Below are positions 50,650 to 62,700 of a stretch of 64,000 nucleotides of DNA, piece by piece (position 1 is the stretch's first letter; the number at the start of each line of letters is the position of its first letter). Under the pieces are notes generated by a model. That model was not told the DNA's origin. It was given only the letters and a program-made list of their open reading frames with translations, and did no database searches. The position numbers and the translations under genes were made by a program. Origin of the DNA: Adineta ricciae (lineage: Eukaryota > Rotifera > Eurotatoria > Adinetida > Adinetidae); the NCBI GenBank assembly GCA_905250025.1, contig CAJNOJ010000051.1, positions 99,121 to 163,120 of the forward strand, given 5' to 3'.

Positions 50650-53249
50650 ATGTGGAGAATCATATTACTCCTGGTATTCCACTGTGGAATGATGGTTAAC
50701 TCCATGGAATTAAGTGAGTATTTCAAATAAACGGCAAATTCTTCAACTTTGTCGAACTTTAGAGAGCCTCAATTCATGTCAAACTCCTCTGCTATCAGCA
50801 TCGAAAATTCTCACAAGCAGTACAGATTTTACATCGAACACTTGGTGTCCTTCGTTATCCGATCATGACCGATACTTAATTTTTTCATTATCAAATCTAA
50901 CATACCTTACACGTTTGACTATCAAAGCCGAGTTATCGGATATGCATTATTATCTCGAATATACACGTGATAATTCAATTGATGAGCATACGGCATGGCG
51001 TTCATATCCTTTAATGAATCACAAAGATGAAAAAATGCATCTCAATCCGCCTATCATAGCAAAATACATTCGTGTACAAGTTAAACAAACAAAAGTGAAT
51101 CTTTGTATCGAAATCGAATTGTTTGGGTGTGTGTTTACTGATGGTGTGATTTCGTACAATATGTTACAAGGTGCTAGACAGCTGGAAGATGATACATACG
51201 ATGGACAATACGATGAGAATCGTCGTTTTCTACATGGTAAAAGACGAGTTCGATTGTAGGAACAAGTTTATATTAATGTTTATTTAGATGGTTTGGGACA
51301 ATTATCCGATGGTCAGACGGGACCTGACAATCATGAAGATCTTGGTGGACTTCAATGGGTAAGAGCGTTTTTTTCTATTTGAGAAACAAACCTCGACTAT
51401 CCTTTGTGTTGTCAAGGTTGGATGGCGTCGGCCACGTTCTAGCAAGCAGAATTATTCAATTGGAATTTTGTTCAAATTTGATACACTACGCAATTTTTCA
51501 CGTTTAACGATCCATGCGAATAATTACTTTCCAAAGAAGATCTATGTCTTTCGTTCGGTAACCATCGAATTTGTTCACGATGAAAATTCGACATTTCTAA
51601 CCTATCATCATCAACGCGATGATCAATTCGAAATGGCTCGACCAATTATGATTGATTTAAAAAATCAAATCGCTTCGCAATTAAAAATTCACTTCTACTT
51701 CGATAATAGTTGGATATTAATCAGTGAAATGACATTCGATTCATTTGTTGTTCCAACCGAAACGCCTATTAAAACAGAACAAACATCACAATCGGCTCTA
51801 ATTCTTATTGGCATATTAATCGTGATTATGATTGTCATATTAATCATTATCATTAGTTTAATTCGATCCCTAACCAAGAATTATTCGCATCGAAAGAAAT
51901 CTTACCTTTCACCAATGCACAATCAAACAGACTCATCTGCATCGACGACATCAAGCGAAATAGATGCGACTTCTTCACACCATCGTTATGCTACTATTGG
52001 ACCAATGAGTCCGTACTCATTTCCAACGAAAGGAGGAAGCATCGTATCTCCTTCATACGCAAAATTGATTCCAACAACTTTAATACGATCACCGTCCTCA
52101 ACTCAACAGTATCACATTGAAGGTGTCTGTGGTAATAGTACCTATGGATCACAACGAGTATTTACATTTGATACAGATCAGCATCAATTTATACCAAGTC
52201 ATCATATTACTATAACACAACGATTTGAAAATCGACATCAAATCCTTGGAGGAGGAGAGGTAAAAGTCGATTTCGAAAGAGTTAAACATTTTTCAGATCA
52301 CTGTTCGTTTTGATTCAGATTTGTCATGGAACATTGCAAGTGAATCAATCATTATTACCCATCACCATTCGTCGTTTACTTTCGAATGCATCTGTACAAT
52401 CAAAGTATATCATTGGATCCGATGGAAATAATTCCATTCCATTGATCTTTCTCTTTTAGAATTTCATTCTACAACGAAATTAGCCTGCTGACATCTCTCT
52501 GCCATCCAAATATTGTCCATGCTTACGGCTTTTGCTCTGAACCCACCATATCTCTCTTAACTGAATCATTTGATAGTTCATCAATGGATCTCTATCAATA
52601 TCTCCAACATCACAAACATGAACAACCCGAAGAATCAGCACTATATACCACCACCGTTTTCTTTGCTTCACAAGTCTCGTCAGCTTTAGCTTATTTAGAA
52701 TCCTTACGTATCTGCCATCGAGATGTAGCGGCACGAAATTGTTTGGTGTCATTAAATCTTAACATAAAACTCTACGATCTCGCCATGTGTAATGAAATGT
52801 ATGCTGATGATTATGTTCTGGTATCATCCGTTGGCACTGACAGTACAGACACACGAAGACCGATACGGTGGTGTGCTTGGGAGACAATCTGTGTGGTAAG
52901 AAGGCACGGTTTGTTTTGACAAGTGAAAGTTAATTTCGACATTTTCTTTTAGAATCAATTTACTTCAAAATCCGATGTCTTCTCGTTCGGAGTTCTTCTA
53001 TGGGAAATGTTAACATTAGTCGAACGACCACATAGTTTATTAGATGATGAACAAGTTCTTTATAATTTGCAGCATTCATGCCATTCTTTAACAATTCCGT
53101 CTTGTGCAAACGATTTAACAGATTTAATTTTATCATGTTGGCAGAAATATGATTACGATCGACCTGCATTCTATCAATTGAATCATGCATTGAATCAACT
53201 ACAACAAGCAGTATCAATAAAATCGGATAACTATCAACAGATTGATTGA
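50650..53249 (+). CDS. Discoidin-domain receptor tyrosine kinase, probably kinase-impaired
   Basis: Single-pass receptor related to collagen receptors DDR1/2. Exons: 50650-50713, 50763-51236, 51288-51358, 51417-52259, 52319-52404, 52460-52895, 52953-53249; 756 residues. Signal peptide (MWRIILLLVFHCGMM), then a discoidin/F5-8C domain (about 25-180) with SNTWCPSLSDHDRYLIF and KYIRVQVKQTKVNLCIEIEL. The DDR-specific second globular part has DGLGQLSDGQ and GWRRPRS. Membrane helix about 329-355, a Ser-rich juxtamembrane region, then the kinase. The beta-3 motif reads PITIRRL where VAVKxL is expected, so the ATP-binding Lys is Arg (about residue 502). The alpha-C Glu (YNEISLL) and HRDVAARN are kept, but DFG is DLA. 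PIRWCAWE and SDVFSFGVLLWEML complete the C-lobe. Confidence 0.88.
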
Positions 53250-53431
53250 ATTGGACTGTAATTACTGAACATTTAATTTCTTACCCCGGTTGTGATCTTT
53301 TTTTCTTTCTTACTCTGCGTGTTTTTAAATAAATCTAATGGTTGAGAGGAATTACTAAAAAGAATAGTGAATGAACTTGATTCTATTTCAAAATCAACGG
53401 AGAATCATATTCGATTAACTGGAATGTCTAT

Positions 53432-55714
53432 CTATAAATTAGATGTCATAAACGAATTTTTCACTTCAATTAAAGTATGTTTGATTGAATCCGTCAGTAT
53501 TTGAACATTCGTCTCCGGACAATTTCGATAAGCTGTGACCACGAATGTTGTTCTATAGTGCATAGACAGTTGATAATAATCTAACTGGTCCGACGTTTTC
53601 AACTTACGCCTCTTTGCCAAATCGATAGAAAACGCCATAACCATTCCAACACATGGCCATTGTTCCACCAGCAGTCGTACTGAAACCAATACAACTCGTT
53701 GACAATATAAAATTACCGCCGCCACCACTAGAAAGCACACCGACTACAGAACTCATGAAGTCTGGATTTCTTTTCTTATACCTTTTTGTCCACGATGGAT
53801 CTTTACTCAGTTCAAAAGGTTGTCCGGTCAAATATGCGATCATACTTAAACCAAATAAATGTCGGTCACAACCTTGATTCTCTGAGGCTTCACTCATCAG
53901 TTCCTGATGACGTTTAGCAGCGAGATGAAACAATTTTCTCCGATCTTTGTCCTATCAATCGATCGATACATGACAATGATAGATACAGAACTCTCAACAT
54001 TACGGTATATCGATCGTATTGATTAGTCATTGCTCGACACCATGCAAGCACCTCCAATGTGCATGTTCGCAATGTTTCCGTTCTACCACGAAAAAATTTT
54101 CGTGTAGATGCGGTTTCATACGTCGCTGCTGGTTTATAGTTATGCGTTTTAAAATAAGCTAATTGAAGACATAATTGAAAGAATGTATCAGGATGCATGC
54201 GGACATATTGCTTTATGTCATCTTTTGAACATTCGGTCACATTAACTACTAGAAGATCAATATTAGCAGCTGAACGGTTGAATAGGTTGATTGCACGATC
54301 AATAGAAGTTGTGATCAAGTCATCGTATATAAAGATCAATTCTTGAACTGCCCTTTGATCATAGGGAATGGCAGATACTGACCAGGACGTTCTTTGCTCG
54401 AGAGAATCTATATGCTGTTGGATAAGGTCACCGATTTGCAATGGGATAATGCCTTCGTGAGCGGAATGCTGGAATGTAGAAGATATTTAATATGTACAAT
54501 CGATAATAAAATGATCTTTACATCACTATTTGTCACAATAAGACCATCGCGAGTGACAACATACAACATCGATCGATCGAACCAGCGTGATTGAGGATTT
54601 TTCAACATACCAATGCCGGCCACCTAACCAAATTTTATAGTCTACTATGAAAATTTTCACGAACGAACTTTACCTCTGTTAAATTTTTCACATTCTCATT
54701 ATCAAATGCATAAACACCTAATGCTTGTTCAATAGTTTGTAGATTTCTTCGATTCCGTTCATCTAAGTGACATAGATGATCACGCGCATCCGCCCAATCA
54801 TCACGTGGTAATGCTGTCAATGCACCTAAGCCAAGTCCCGACTTGTGTTCGCTTCGTTCCATAATGTCCTCTAATCTTTGTAGAATTTCTGGTGGTGATA
54901 AAAGTTCGCCTGATTGATAGAGATCGAACGTATATATGAGACCATTACGGATGACCACGACGTGGGTGGGTGGTAAGTTTTCATCTTCTGAAACTATAGG
55001 ACAAAAACGAACATGATAAAAGTTTGCTTGTATTTCAACTAACCTGTCCGAAAGCGCGTCGATAGTTGATCGCACTCTCGATGGGGAATTCGACACGTAT
55101 TAAAATAATGCTTATATTGATACATCGTCAACGGATGTTTTCCCATGTATGATATCGGGTAGCGTTCTCTAAAAAAGAAAACTTGGTTTTACTCTTAATT
55201 TATCCTGTATATCATCTTCTCAAATGTACTCGCGAATAGTTTGAAAAACAAGAGCACATGCATGCATGTGTACACATGTTCGTTCAAGTTGAGAATCGGC
55301 TTTTGATGGTATCAAACAACTGAAACCTATCATATTTATAGTCGGTGCTATGGGTAAACGCCATTTCAAGTAGATTTCTTCGTCCCACCATTTTGCTAAC
55401 TAATCAAATCAACACATATGTAACTTCCATTTTCATACATAGTCCTACCCAATTTCTTTCATTTTGTGCCTTGCTTCTGGCTTTCAATTGCTCGTGCAGC
55501 TCTCTTCCGACTCCTTTCGCAAATTGTTCAACGATTTCCTTTGTTTTAGCATAATCATTCTCATCAACAACCGCTTGTACTAAAGATAAGATATAGAATT
55601 TCGCGATGCTTTTTCTTTCTATGTACCAGAATCAAGATAACGTTCAAGTGTATGTTCCAATGTTGGCAACGGCAATGATGGTAGATTATTATCGTATTCG
55701 AATGTCTTCTTCAT
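53432..55714 (-). CDS. CROT: Peroxisomal carnitine O-octanoyltransferase
   Basis: Transfers medium-chain acyl groups between CoA and carnitine to export them from peroxisomes. Exons: 55714-55627, 55579-55449, 55399-55230, 55168-55044, 54993-54674, 54623-54522, 54468-54004, 53951-53608, 53552-53432. N-terminus KKTFEYDNNLPSLPLPTLEH is the acyltransferase family opening, and WWDEEIYLKWRLP follows. The catalytic His is in SDHSAHEG, formed across the 54522/54468 junction. MHPDTFFQLCLQLAYF, TYETASTRKFFRGRTETLRT and DRHLFGLSM line up with CROT. The glycine-rich GGGGNFILSTSCIGF precedes the end. The final exon uses the acceptor at 53553, removing a 55-bp intron. C-terminus SNL resembles a type 1 peroxisomal signal (human CROT ends THL). 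Confidence 0.92.
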
Positions 55715-56235
55715 TGTTCTTTCATGACTTCAACAAGTGCGTGTTTATTTGTCTTGAAAGGAGAAAACAATCAGCTTATAGATAACAAAAAAAAAAGAAG
55801 AAGAGAAAGATATGATCTTGCATATGTGCACATCAAACGCTGTCGAGATACTTGTTCGGATCATTCGCGTTCGAAATCAATTTGTAGCGGTTTAAATTTT
55901 CGTGAAGTCTAGTCTTTGACAGTTATTTATTTGTGAAAGCCAATAAAAAGGATTTCTCCGAAAAAGTAACCTTCACTAGCGCCATCAGAATTCTTTCTTG
56001 ATTGGCCCTCTCTCGTCAACGATGGACAGCCAGACAGTCGAAGCAGAAGAAAAAAAAACGGAGAACTCAAACTGAGCAAGATAGCAAACAGCTAAAGAAA
56101 AAAAGCTTTTATCATACATTTATTTTTGTTTTATTGTGAATCTATTTTAGATCATGATTTAAAAGTATGCAAATGGTCTTTTTATTAAAATATGTGATTT
56201 AAATCTGGTGTTTTCCTTGCTTTCTTCTCTTCAAT
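55715..56235. other. Divergent intergenic region CROT / ceramide synthase
   Basis: 521 bp carrying both 5' flanks. A small upstream ATG frame precedes the CROT start. No other feature recognised. Confidence 0.5.
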
Positions 56236-57504
56236 ATGTGGAATGAACATTTCTGGCTGCCAAGAAATACAACTTGGAGAGATTTCGTCGAACTTGAACA
56301 ACAGGGCATTCGTGTACCACGTTTTCAGGACCTTTTGTACGTCTATCCGTTGGCCGGTGTACTTTATATTCTAAGACTTTTATTTGAACGATATATTGCT
56401 CAACCAATTGGTCGATCGCTTTCTATACGAGAGTTTTCCAATCGTTTGAAACATGATACACCCCCCTTGGCAAAATTTAGTGAATCCTTTTGGCGTTTTA
56501 TTTTCTATCTCGGCGTATTTATCTACGGACTTGTGATTCTAAACGATGTAAACATGTGCCCATGTCTCAAAAGTCTTTTCGAGAAGTTTTCCTTTTTTAG
56601 AAATCATGGATCTGGGACACTCGTCACTGCTGGTTGAATTATCCCGATCATCGTTTAACAAATGATGTGTTTTGGTATTACATGATTGAACTTGCTTTCT
56701 ATTGGTCACTAGTCTTTTCACAATTTATCGATGTTAAACGAAAAGATTTCTGGCAAATGTTTCTTCATCACATCGCTACAATAGCATTACTTTCATTTTC
56801 TTACATTGTCAATTTTGTTCGTATTGGAGCGCTAGTACTCGTCATACACGACTGCGGAGATTACTGGTTGGAGGTAAATGCTTACATTCGATACTAACAA
56901 TAGATAAACTCCTTCGTATATGTGTTGTTTTTTCAGTGTGCGAAAATGGCCAAATATGCTAAAGCACAAAGAATATGTGATACATCATTCGGAGTATTTG
57001 CACTCGTATGGTTTATAACACGTCTTTGTTACTATCCATACAAGTACGTATCGATTAACAAATATGTATGAGTTGTAAAAGATAACAGTGTCTAGTAATA
57101 TGTGCAATTCGATTGCATCGGACACGTTTCACACTTCAAGGTTACACTAACAGACGTGACCAAATTTTGTTCTCTACTGTTCAGATCGAAAATCGTGGAA
57201 ATTTGTTTCGTTTAGAGTGCTGTATACTACAACATTTGAGGAATTAAATATCCTTGGCTTGTTTCCTGCTTATTATGTATTCAATGGTCTTTTAATTCTT
57301 CTTCAAATTCTCCATTATTTCTGGTTTTATCTTATCTGTCAAGTGGCAATGTCGGCGCTCAAAGCCGGCAAAGTATGCACACAGTCTTACATTCGTTTTC
57401 ATCTGATTTCCGTTTCGTTTTTGTCTTAGGTAAGAAAAGATGAAAGAAGTGACAGTGAAGATAGCGATGGTGAAACCACAACTGATGCTCGCAAAGACAA
57501 GTGA
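56236..57504 (+). CDS. Ceramide synthase (LASS/CerS family)
   Basis: ER membrane enzyme that N-acylates sphingoid bases. Exons 56236-56547, 56601-56873, 56937-57043, 57216-57372 and 57430-57504; 307 residues. N-terminal MWNEHFWLPRNTTWRDF and a first membrane helix, then the TLC/Lag1p domain: PPLAKFSESFWRFIFYLG, WNYP-type turn (WLNYPDHRL), YYMIELAFYWSLVFSQFIDV, KRKDFWQMFLHHIATIALLS with the two active-site His, and VLVIHDCGDYWLE with the conserved Asp residues. The C-terminal tail is acidic with Ser (KDERSDSEDSDGE), like the phosphorylated tail of CerS2-6. The segment between the first helix and the TLC domain is only about 30 residues, so the homeobox-like domain of CerS2-6 is absent or reduced. 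Confidence 0.92.
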
Positions 57505-58666
57505 TCTAGTTTATCTTTCTCTTGCTAAATCATATTTCTTGTTGATCGTTTTTTTTCTTCTTTTTTATTGTAAACAAACTTGCCCAAAACAATCTACATT
57601 TTCTCTTTCTTTCAACAATCGCCTCTTGTTACTGAAGCCAACAAATAACACTATCTAACACGTAGCGATTAGTGTCTTCACTTACATGTGAAATGACAAG
57701 TCGGCGTCTTTCGATGATAACTTCTCTTATTCTCTTTGTTTTTATTTCGATTGATTTGTTAGCGAAAAAGTTTCGTGCTGGTTGTTCTTTTTTTTTCGAA
57801 AACTTTATATACATATATGGTGCCGTTCGGAGAATGCCAAGAAAAAAAAGAATATATACGGACACATATAGTGAATCTGCTTTTGTGCGATATTGAATAA
57901 TTTTACAATTAAATTCATCTGAGAATATTCACTTCAAGTGAACAAGAGTCACTTTCTTTGAATGTAGGACAAAGGTTTCCTTCGTAATTTGAGCGCTACT
58001 GAGACTTATATTCATTAACATTTCTTTCAGTAACCTATGTCGAATAAGAACGATAAGATAGATCTTATTTCATTATTAATAGAACAAGTCCTTTTGGTGT
58101 GGTTATTGCCTGGTATTTCTGTGGAGGAGGTGGCTAAAAACAGTATTCAATGGATTCTTATTACACCGATGTCATTGTCTAAATAAAGACATACTTCATT
58201 CTATTCGAGCGCACGCAGAAGAATAGCATCGGAACATTTAATAATATATGCAGATGACGAACAATCGTGGGTAGTATAAATGATTCTGCTCATAATAGAT
58301 CTTTCCATCGTACCAATAACTTTTCTCTTTGTTAAATAATACAAAAGATAATTGTTCTGCTCTCATTTATGAAATATTCATTTCGACATTACAACACACA
58401 TTTCTCGAGCTTTATAACAAAAATCTTGCAGACAAGAAGCGTCATACGTGAAGGTAGATCTATTTCTAAACTCGAACAAAGAAGGTGGGTGTCAATCGCT
58501 AAGGATCAACACGCATATTATGGCAGGATTATCTGCTATTTAATTGCCTACGTAGCACATGCTTTAGATAATATATATAATCGAGTAAGCACGCAGAACT
58601 AACTGGAACCACTTGTTCTCTTTTCATCGGTAAACTTCACCTTTCTCTCGGAATCCAAATAATTCC
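57505..58666. other. Intergenic region
   Basis: 1.16 kb with T-rich tracts. A 77-codon frame at 58369-58602 has no coding signature. It contains the 3' UTR of the ceramide synthase and the 5' flank of the neuropeptide gene. Confidence 0.5.
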
Positions 58667-59023
58667 ATGGCAAATCAACAATTACTCTCATTCGTTATCA
58701 TATTCACTTTATCGATGTATCAAATCAATCTTACATTCACATACATTTTACAATACCCACCAGATTCACTCATATCAGATTATCGTTTAGCTTTGGCCAG
58801 CGATCATCTTAGACAGGTAATAAAAGACAGAACAAAAGTCAGTTCAAAATTTTCGTTTATTCAGATCGAACGGCAACAAATATCTCCACCCAGTTACATA
58901 CTTCAATCAGATTATATCGAAAAACTTCCTCATATTAATTGGCCTAAACGTGATCTACGCGCATCGCTTAAAACCAAACGACGTATGCTTTGTTTTTTTA
59001 ATACTGTCACTTGTTTTGGTTAA
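58667..59023 (+). CDS. Allatostatin-C/somatostatin-like neuropeptide precursor
   Basis: Small secreted prepropeptide. Exons 58667-58816 and 58865-59023 give 102 residues; the 48-bp intron has a clear gtaata donor and ttattcag acceptor. The signal peptide is MANQQLLSFVIIFTLSMYQI. The precursor then has dibasic processing sites (WPKRDL and KTKRR). The last residues after KTKRR are MLCFFNTVTCFG and a stop. Two Cys enclose six residues (FFNTVT) and are followed by Phe, matching the allatostatin-C core CYFNPISCF in spacing, the aromatic-Phe-Asn motif and the final CF. The terminal Gly predicts amidation. A single peptide copy at the very C-terminus is the usual layout of allatostatin-C precursors. 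Family assignment is by pattern only but specific. Confidence 0.75.
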   Translation: MANQQLLSFVIIFTLSMYQINLTFTYILQYPPDSLISDYRLALASDHLRQVIKDRTKVSSKFSFIQIERQQISPPSYILQSDYIEKLPHINWPKRDLRASLKTKRRMLCFFNTVTCFG

Positions 59024-59748
59024 GTATACAAATAAAAACTGCAATGTGAACGCTAATCATCAAACATTGGATCCTTAGTTCGACTCGTTTTACTCTCTTA
59101 TACGTATACTATGACATTTTGTGTTAATAAAATTGGATAAAGCTCTGTTGATACTGTGTAAATTTTACCAAGCTGAACCTTGATTGATAAGGTGAAACGT
59201 TAATCATACTTCTCTCATTGTACTGTCTTCATCAAGAAGCGATTTTGACATCGAGATTTAGGTATTACAAAGCTATGATGAAAATACACATCAAGACGCT
59301 TCTCGAACTTAAACTCAGTCATTAATGTCATAATAAATATCTACTTCATCATAGACGATGGATTGTTGACATATTGAAAAAGTTGTTTTTTTGCAGTAGT
59401 TTTATGATTGCATTGAAAAGATTTTTATTGTTGGTTATCAACGGTATAAAAACGTTGTCTTTTGTGATAAAAGATTTAAAATTTAGCCTTTAACTATCGT
59501 TGATTTCAAAAACTATGGGATTGAATAGGTATGTATGGTGTAGGACGTGTCGGATAAGAAAGTCATCGTTTTTCTGTCTAATTTACGCTTCGGAGCGAAA
59601 ATATTTCTCATCCGGAATACAGATGTTGAGTTCTTTCGATTTGATAATTATGAATATTTATATGATCGAGGAATGAGAGAAGGGAATGTCATTATAAGTT
59701 TTCTGACAAAAACAAGAAGAATAAGGCATAGAGGTTCCATCGGTTGTT
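59024..59748. other. Intergenic region
   Basis: 725 bp between the peptide gene and the peptidase gene. AATAAA at 59031-59036 serves the peptide gene. No further gene seen. Confidence 0.5.
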
Positions 59749-62700
59749 ATGTTAAGGGAGTTGTTTTATAGAAATCCGACGAAGATGTAAGTAGGAGAAT
59801 CGATAGGAGTTTTCTTTTTCGAACGGCAAAGTATATTCCTTTTGTTATTGAATAGGAAAGTGGTTATTGCTCTCGGTGTAGTTGCCGGAGCACTTCTTAT
59901 TTCAACCATTGTCCTAGCTGCTCTGTTAGGCAATGCAAAGAAAAGTACATCGACTACAACAGGTAAGCAGCATTTCTTTAGCAGAATATTTGACTAAAAC
60001 TCTCGATTTCACGTTAGCAACAAATGATGAGTTGTGTTTAACACCCTATTGTGTCAAAGCAGGTGAGATGTTTGTAAATCAGAGGCAACGACGAAACGAT
60101 TTTGAATCATCTTTTCTAGCGAATTATATTTTGGAAAGTATTGACGAAACAGTCAATCCCTGTGAAAATTTCTTTGAGTTTGCTTGTGGAACATGGTTGA
60201 AAAACAATCGTATACCTGACGATGGTAAGACGAGAAATGAATGCACGACATTGGAATGAATTTGATTGATTTCTAGCGGGATCACAAGACACGTTCAACG
60301 TCCTACGAAATCAATTGGATAATGATATTGTTGGTATGAAAAGATAATATCTAATAATTAAAAGAAAAGTTGATGATTTCGTGACACCTTTTCGAGGTTA
60401 AACATGTATTTTGACAATCTATTCGTCATTCTTTATTTGACATGACATAAAAGCTTAATTTATGATTATAAATGCCATTACTCATGTCGAAAAAGATGAC
60501 TTAATCGATGTACTTTTTATTTTTTTTTCAAGAGCTTTGATTCTCTATCGATTTGCACTTAGATATCTTGACCCTACCGCTTCCAACTGGCATGACAAAT
60601 ATTCAATGTATCAACAATACTCGTGTTCTCTATGATTCGTGCATCGATGAAGCGACCATTGAAGCAACCGGTGTCAATACGTTGCTCTCGGCAATCAACA
60701 CCGAGTTTGGCGGTTGGCCAATACTTCAGAATTCTGCCTGGAATGCTTCGACGTATAATCTAAGTGTTTTACTACAAAAATTACGTGAATACAATCAAAA
60801 TATAATCTACAGTTTTGGAACGTCTATCGATGATCAGAATTCTACTGTTTATTTCATTCGAGTAAGATTAGTTTTTGGCGTTGAGAATTATTCTTAATTT
60901 GAGTTGTGAACAACTAAAGGTATCGCAAAGTGATCTCGCTTTGGAACAAAGAGCACGATATGATAATGAAACAAGTGTCACTATTGCTTATCGACAATTT
61001 ATTTACGATTTAGCATCTTTGTTAACGAATGTTACGAACACGACTCAGTTGCAGCAAGATGTGGTTGACATTTTCGAATTTGAAAAGAATATTTCACGAG
61101 TAAAATCTAACGTTTTGCTTCATTAATCTTTCCTATGTAAAGTATGTTTAGCATCATCTAACACCGGCAGAGCAACGTGCTAAACAAAATGAAACTGTTC
61201 GTACAACGATCGGTAATCTCTCGCAAACTTTCACCACCGATGTAAACTATTGCTTTTTTCTTGTTCATCATACTACTTTTCTCGTGTGAATCTAGTTTGA
61301 ATTCACCAATTATTTACGACAAGTTTACTTATCAGCAGGTGTCACATTGAATGACAATGACATTGTTTCAATCAGTGATTTGGATTTTCTACGAAATGCA
61401 TCGAAAATCGTATCACAATCACAAATTCGCGTTATTCAGAACTATGTTATATGGCGTTTTGTCATGAATCGCGTTTCAGATTTACCCAAACGTTATCGTT
61501 TGACACGAGAAGCATTTGATCGGGAATTTCGAGGTACCAGTTCACAGCGCGCACGTTCAATCGTCTGTGGAAGTTTTGTTAATAACAACATGGGATTTGC
61601 CGTATCAAAAGTTTATGTCGCTCGATACTTTGATGAAAATGCCAAAAATCAGGTAGGACATTCTTCCTCAAAACAAAAAAAAGTGATGAACTTTTTGTCG
61701 CTGTTTGATTTAGTCATCAGAAATGATTAGCAACATTCGAAATGCTTTTATTGATATGGTCCAAAGCTCAACATGGATGGATGTGGATTCGAAAAAGAAA
61801 GCTATAGAAAAAGTATCACGCACATTCCATTTCCCGACTGATCTTGCTAAGATTTCTTCTGTTTAAGGCCAAGGCTATCGATGAACAGATTGGTTATCCA
61901 AAGTATGTTGGCGATAGTAATACAACCGAATTGGAACGGATGTATTCTACCGTAAGAAAGAGTTTAACATTTTCATCCAGCAGTCATCTTTTTTGTATGT
62001 GTACAGTATACTTTCAATGGATCATATATCTCCAATGTATTGAAACTGTTACAAATCAAGTCTCGAGAAAGTCTTCAGCGACTTCGTGAAACGGTAGATC
62101 GAAAAGCGTGGGGTACAAGTCCACCGACTGTTGTCAATGCTTTTTATACTCCATCAAGAAATCAGATCAGTAAGTGATTTGTTTGCTTCTTATATCACCG
62201 ATGCAATTGTGTTATTCACAGGTTTTCCCGCTGGTATACTTCAGACACCGTTTTTTCATAAGGACGCACCAAAGTGAGTGTTCGCCCTTGTTTTGATGTG
62301 ATCTTTAATCGATGAAAATTACTCGTTTATTTCATATAGATATCTTAACTATGGCGGTAAGTTTATGCCAGATCGACAAGTTTTCGATAGAAAATGAAGC
62401 ACATTATTAGGAATTGGAGCAGTTATTGGCCATGAAATCACCCATGGTTTCGATGATAATGGTCGTCAGTTTGATAAAGATGGAAACCGTGTACTTTGGT
62501 GGTCGCAAGCGACTATCGATAAGTTTATTGAGCTTAAAACATGTATAGTTGATCAATACAGTAATTATACTGTCGCTCAGATCAATAAAACAGTAATGGA
62601 TTTGTATTAATTTTCTTCATCACGCAAGTCGGTATCGTTTCAGGTGAATGGTAGTCAAACTCAAGGAGAAAATATAGCAGATAATGGTGGAATAAAAGAA

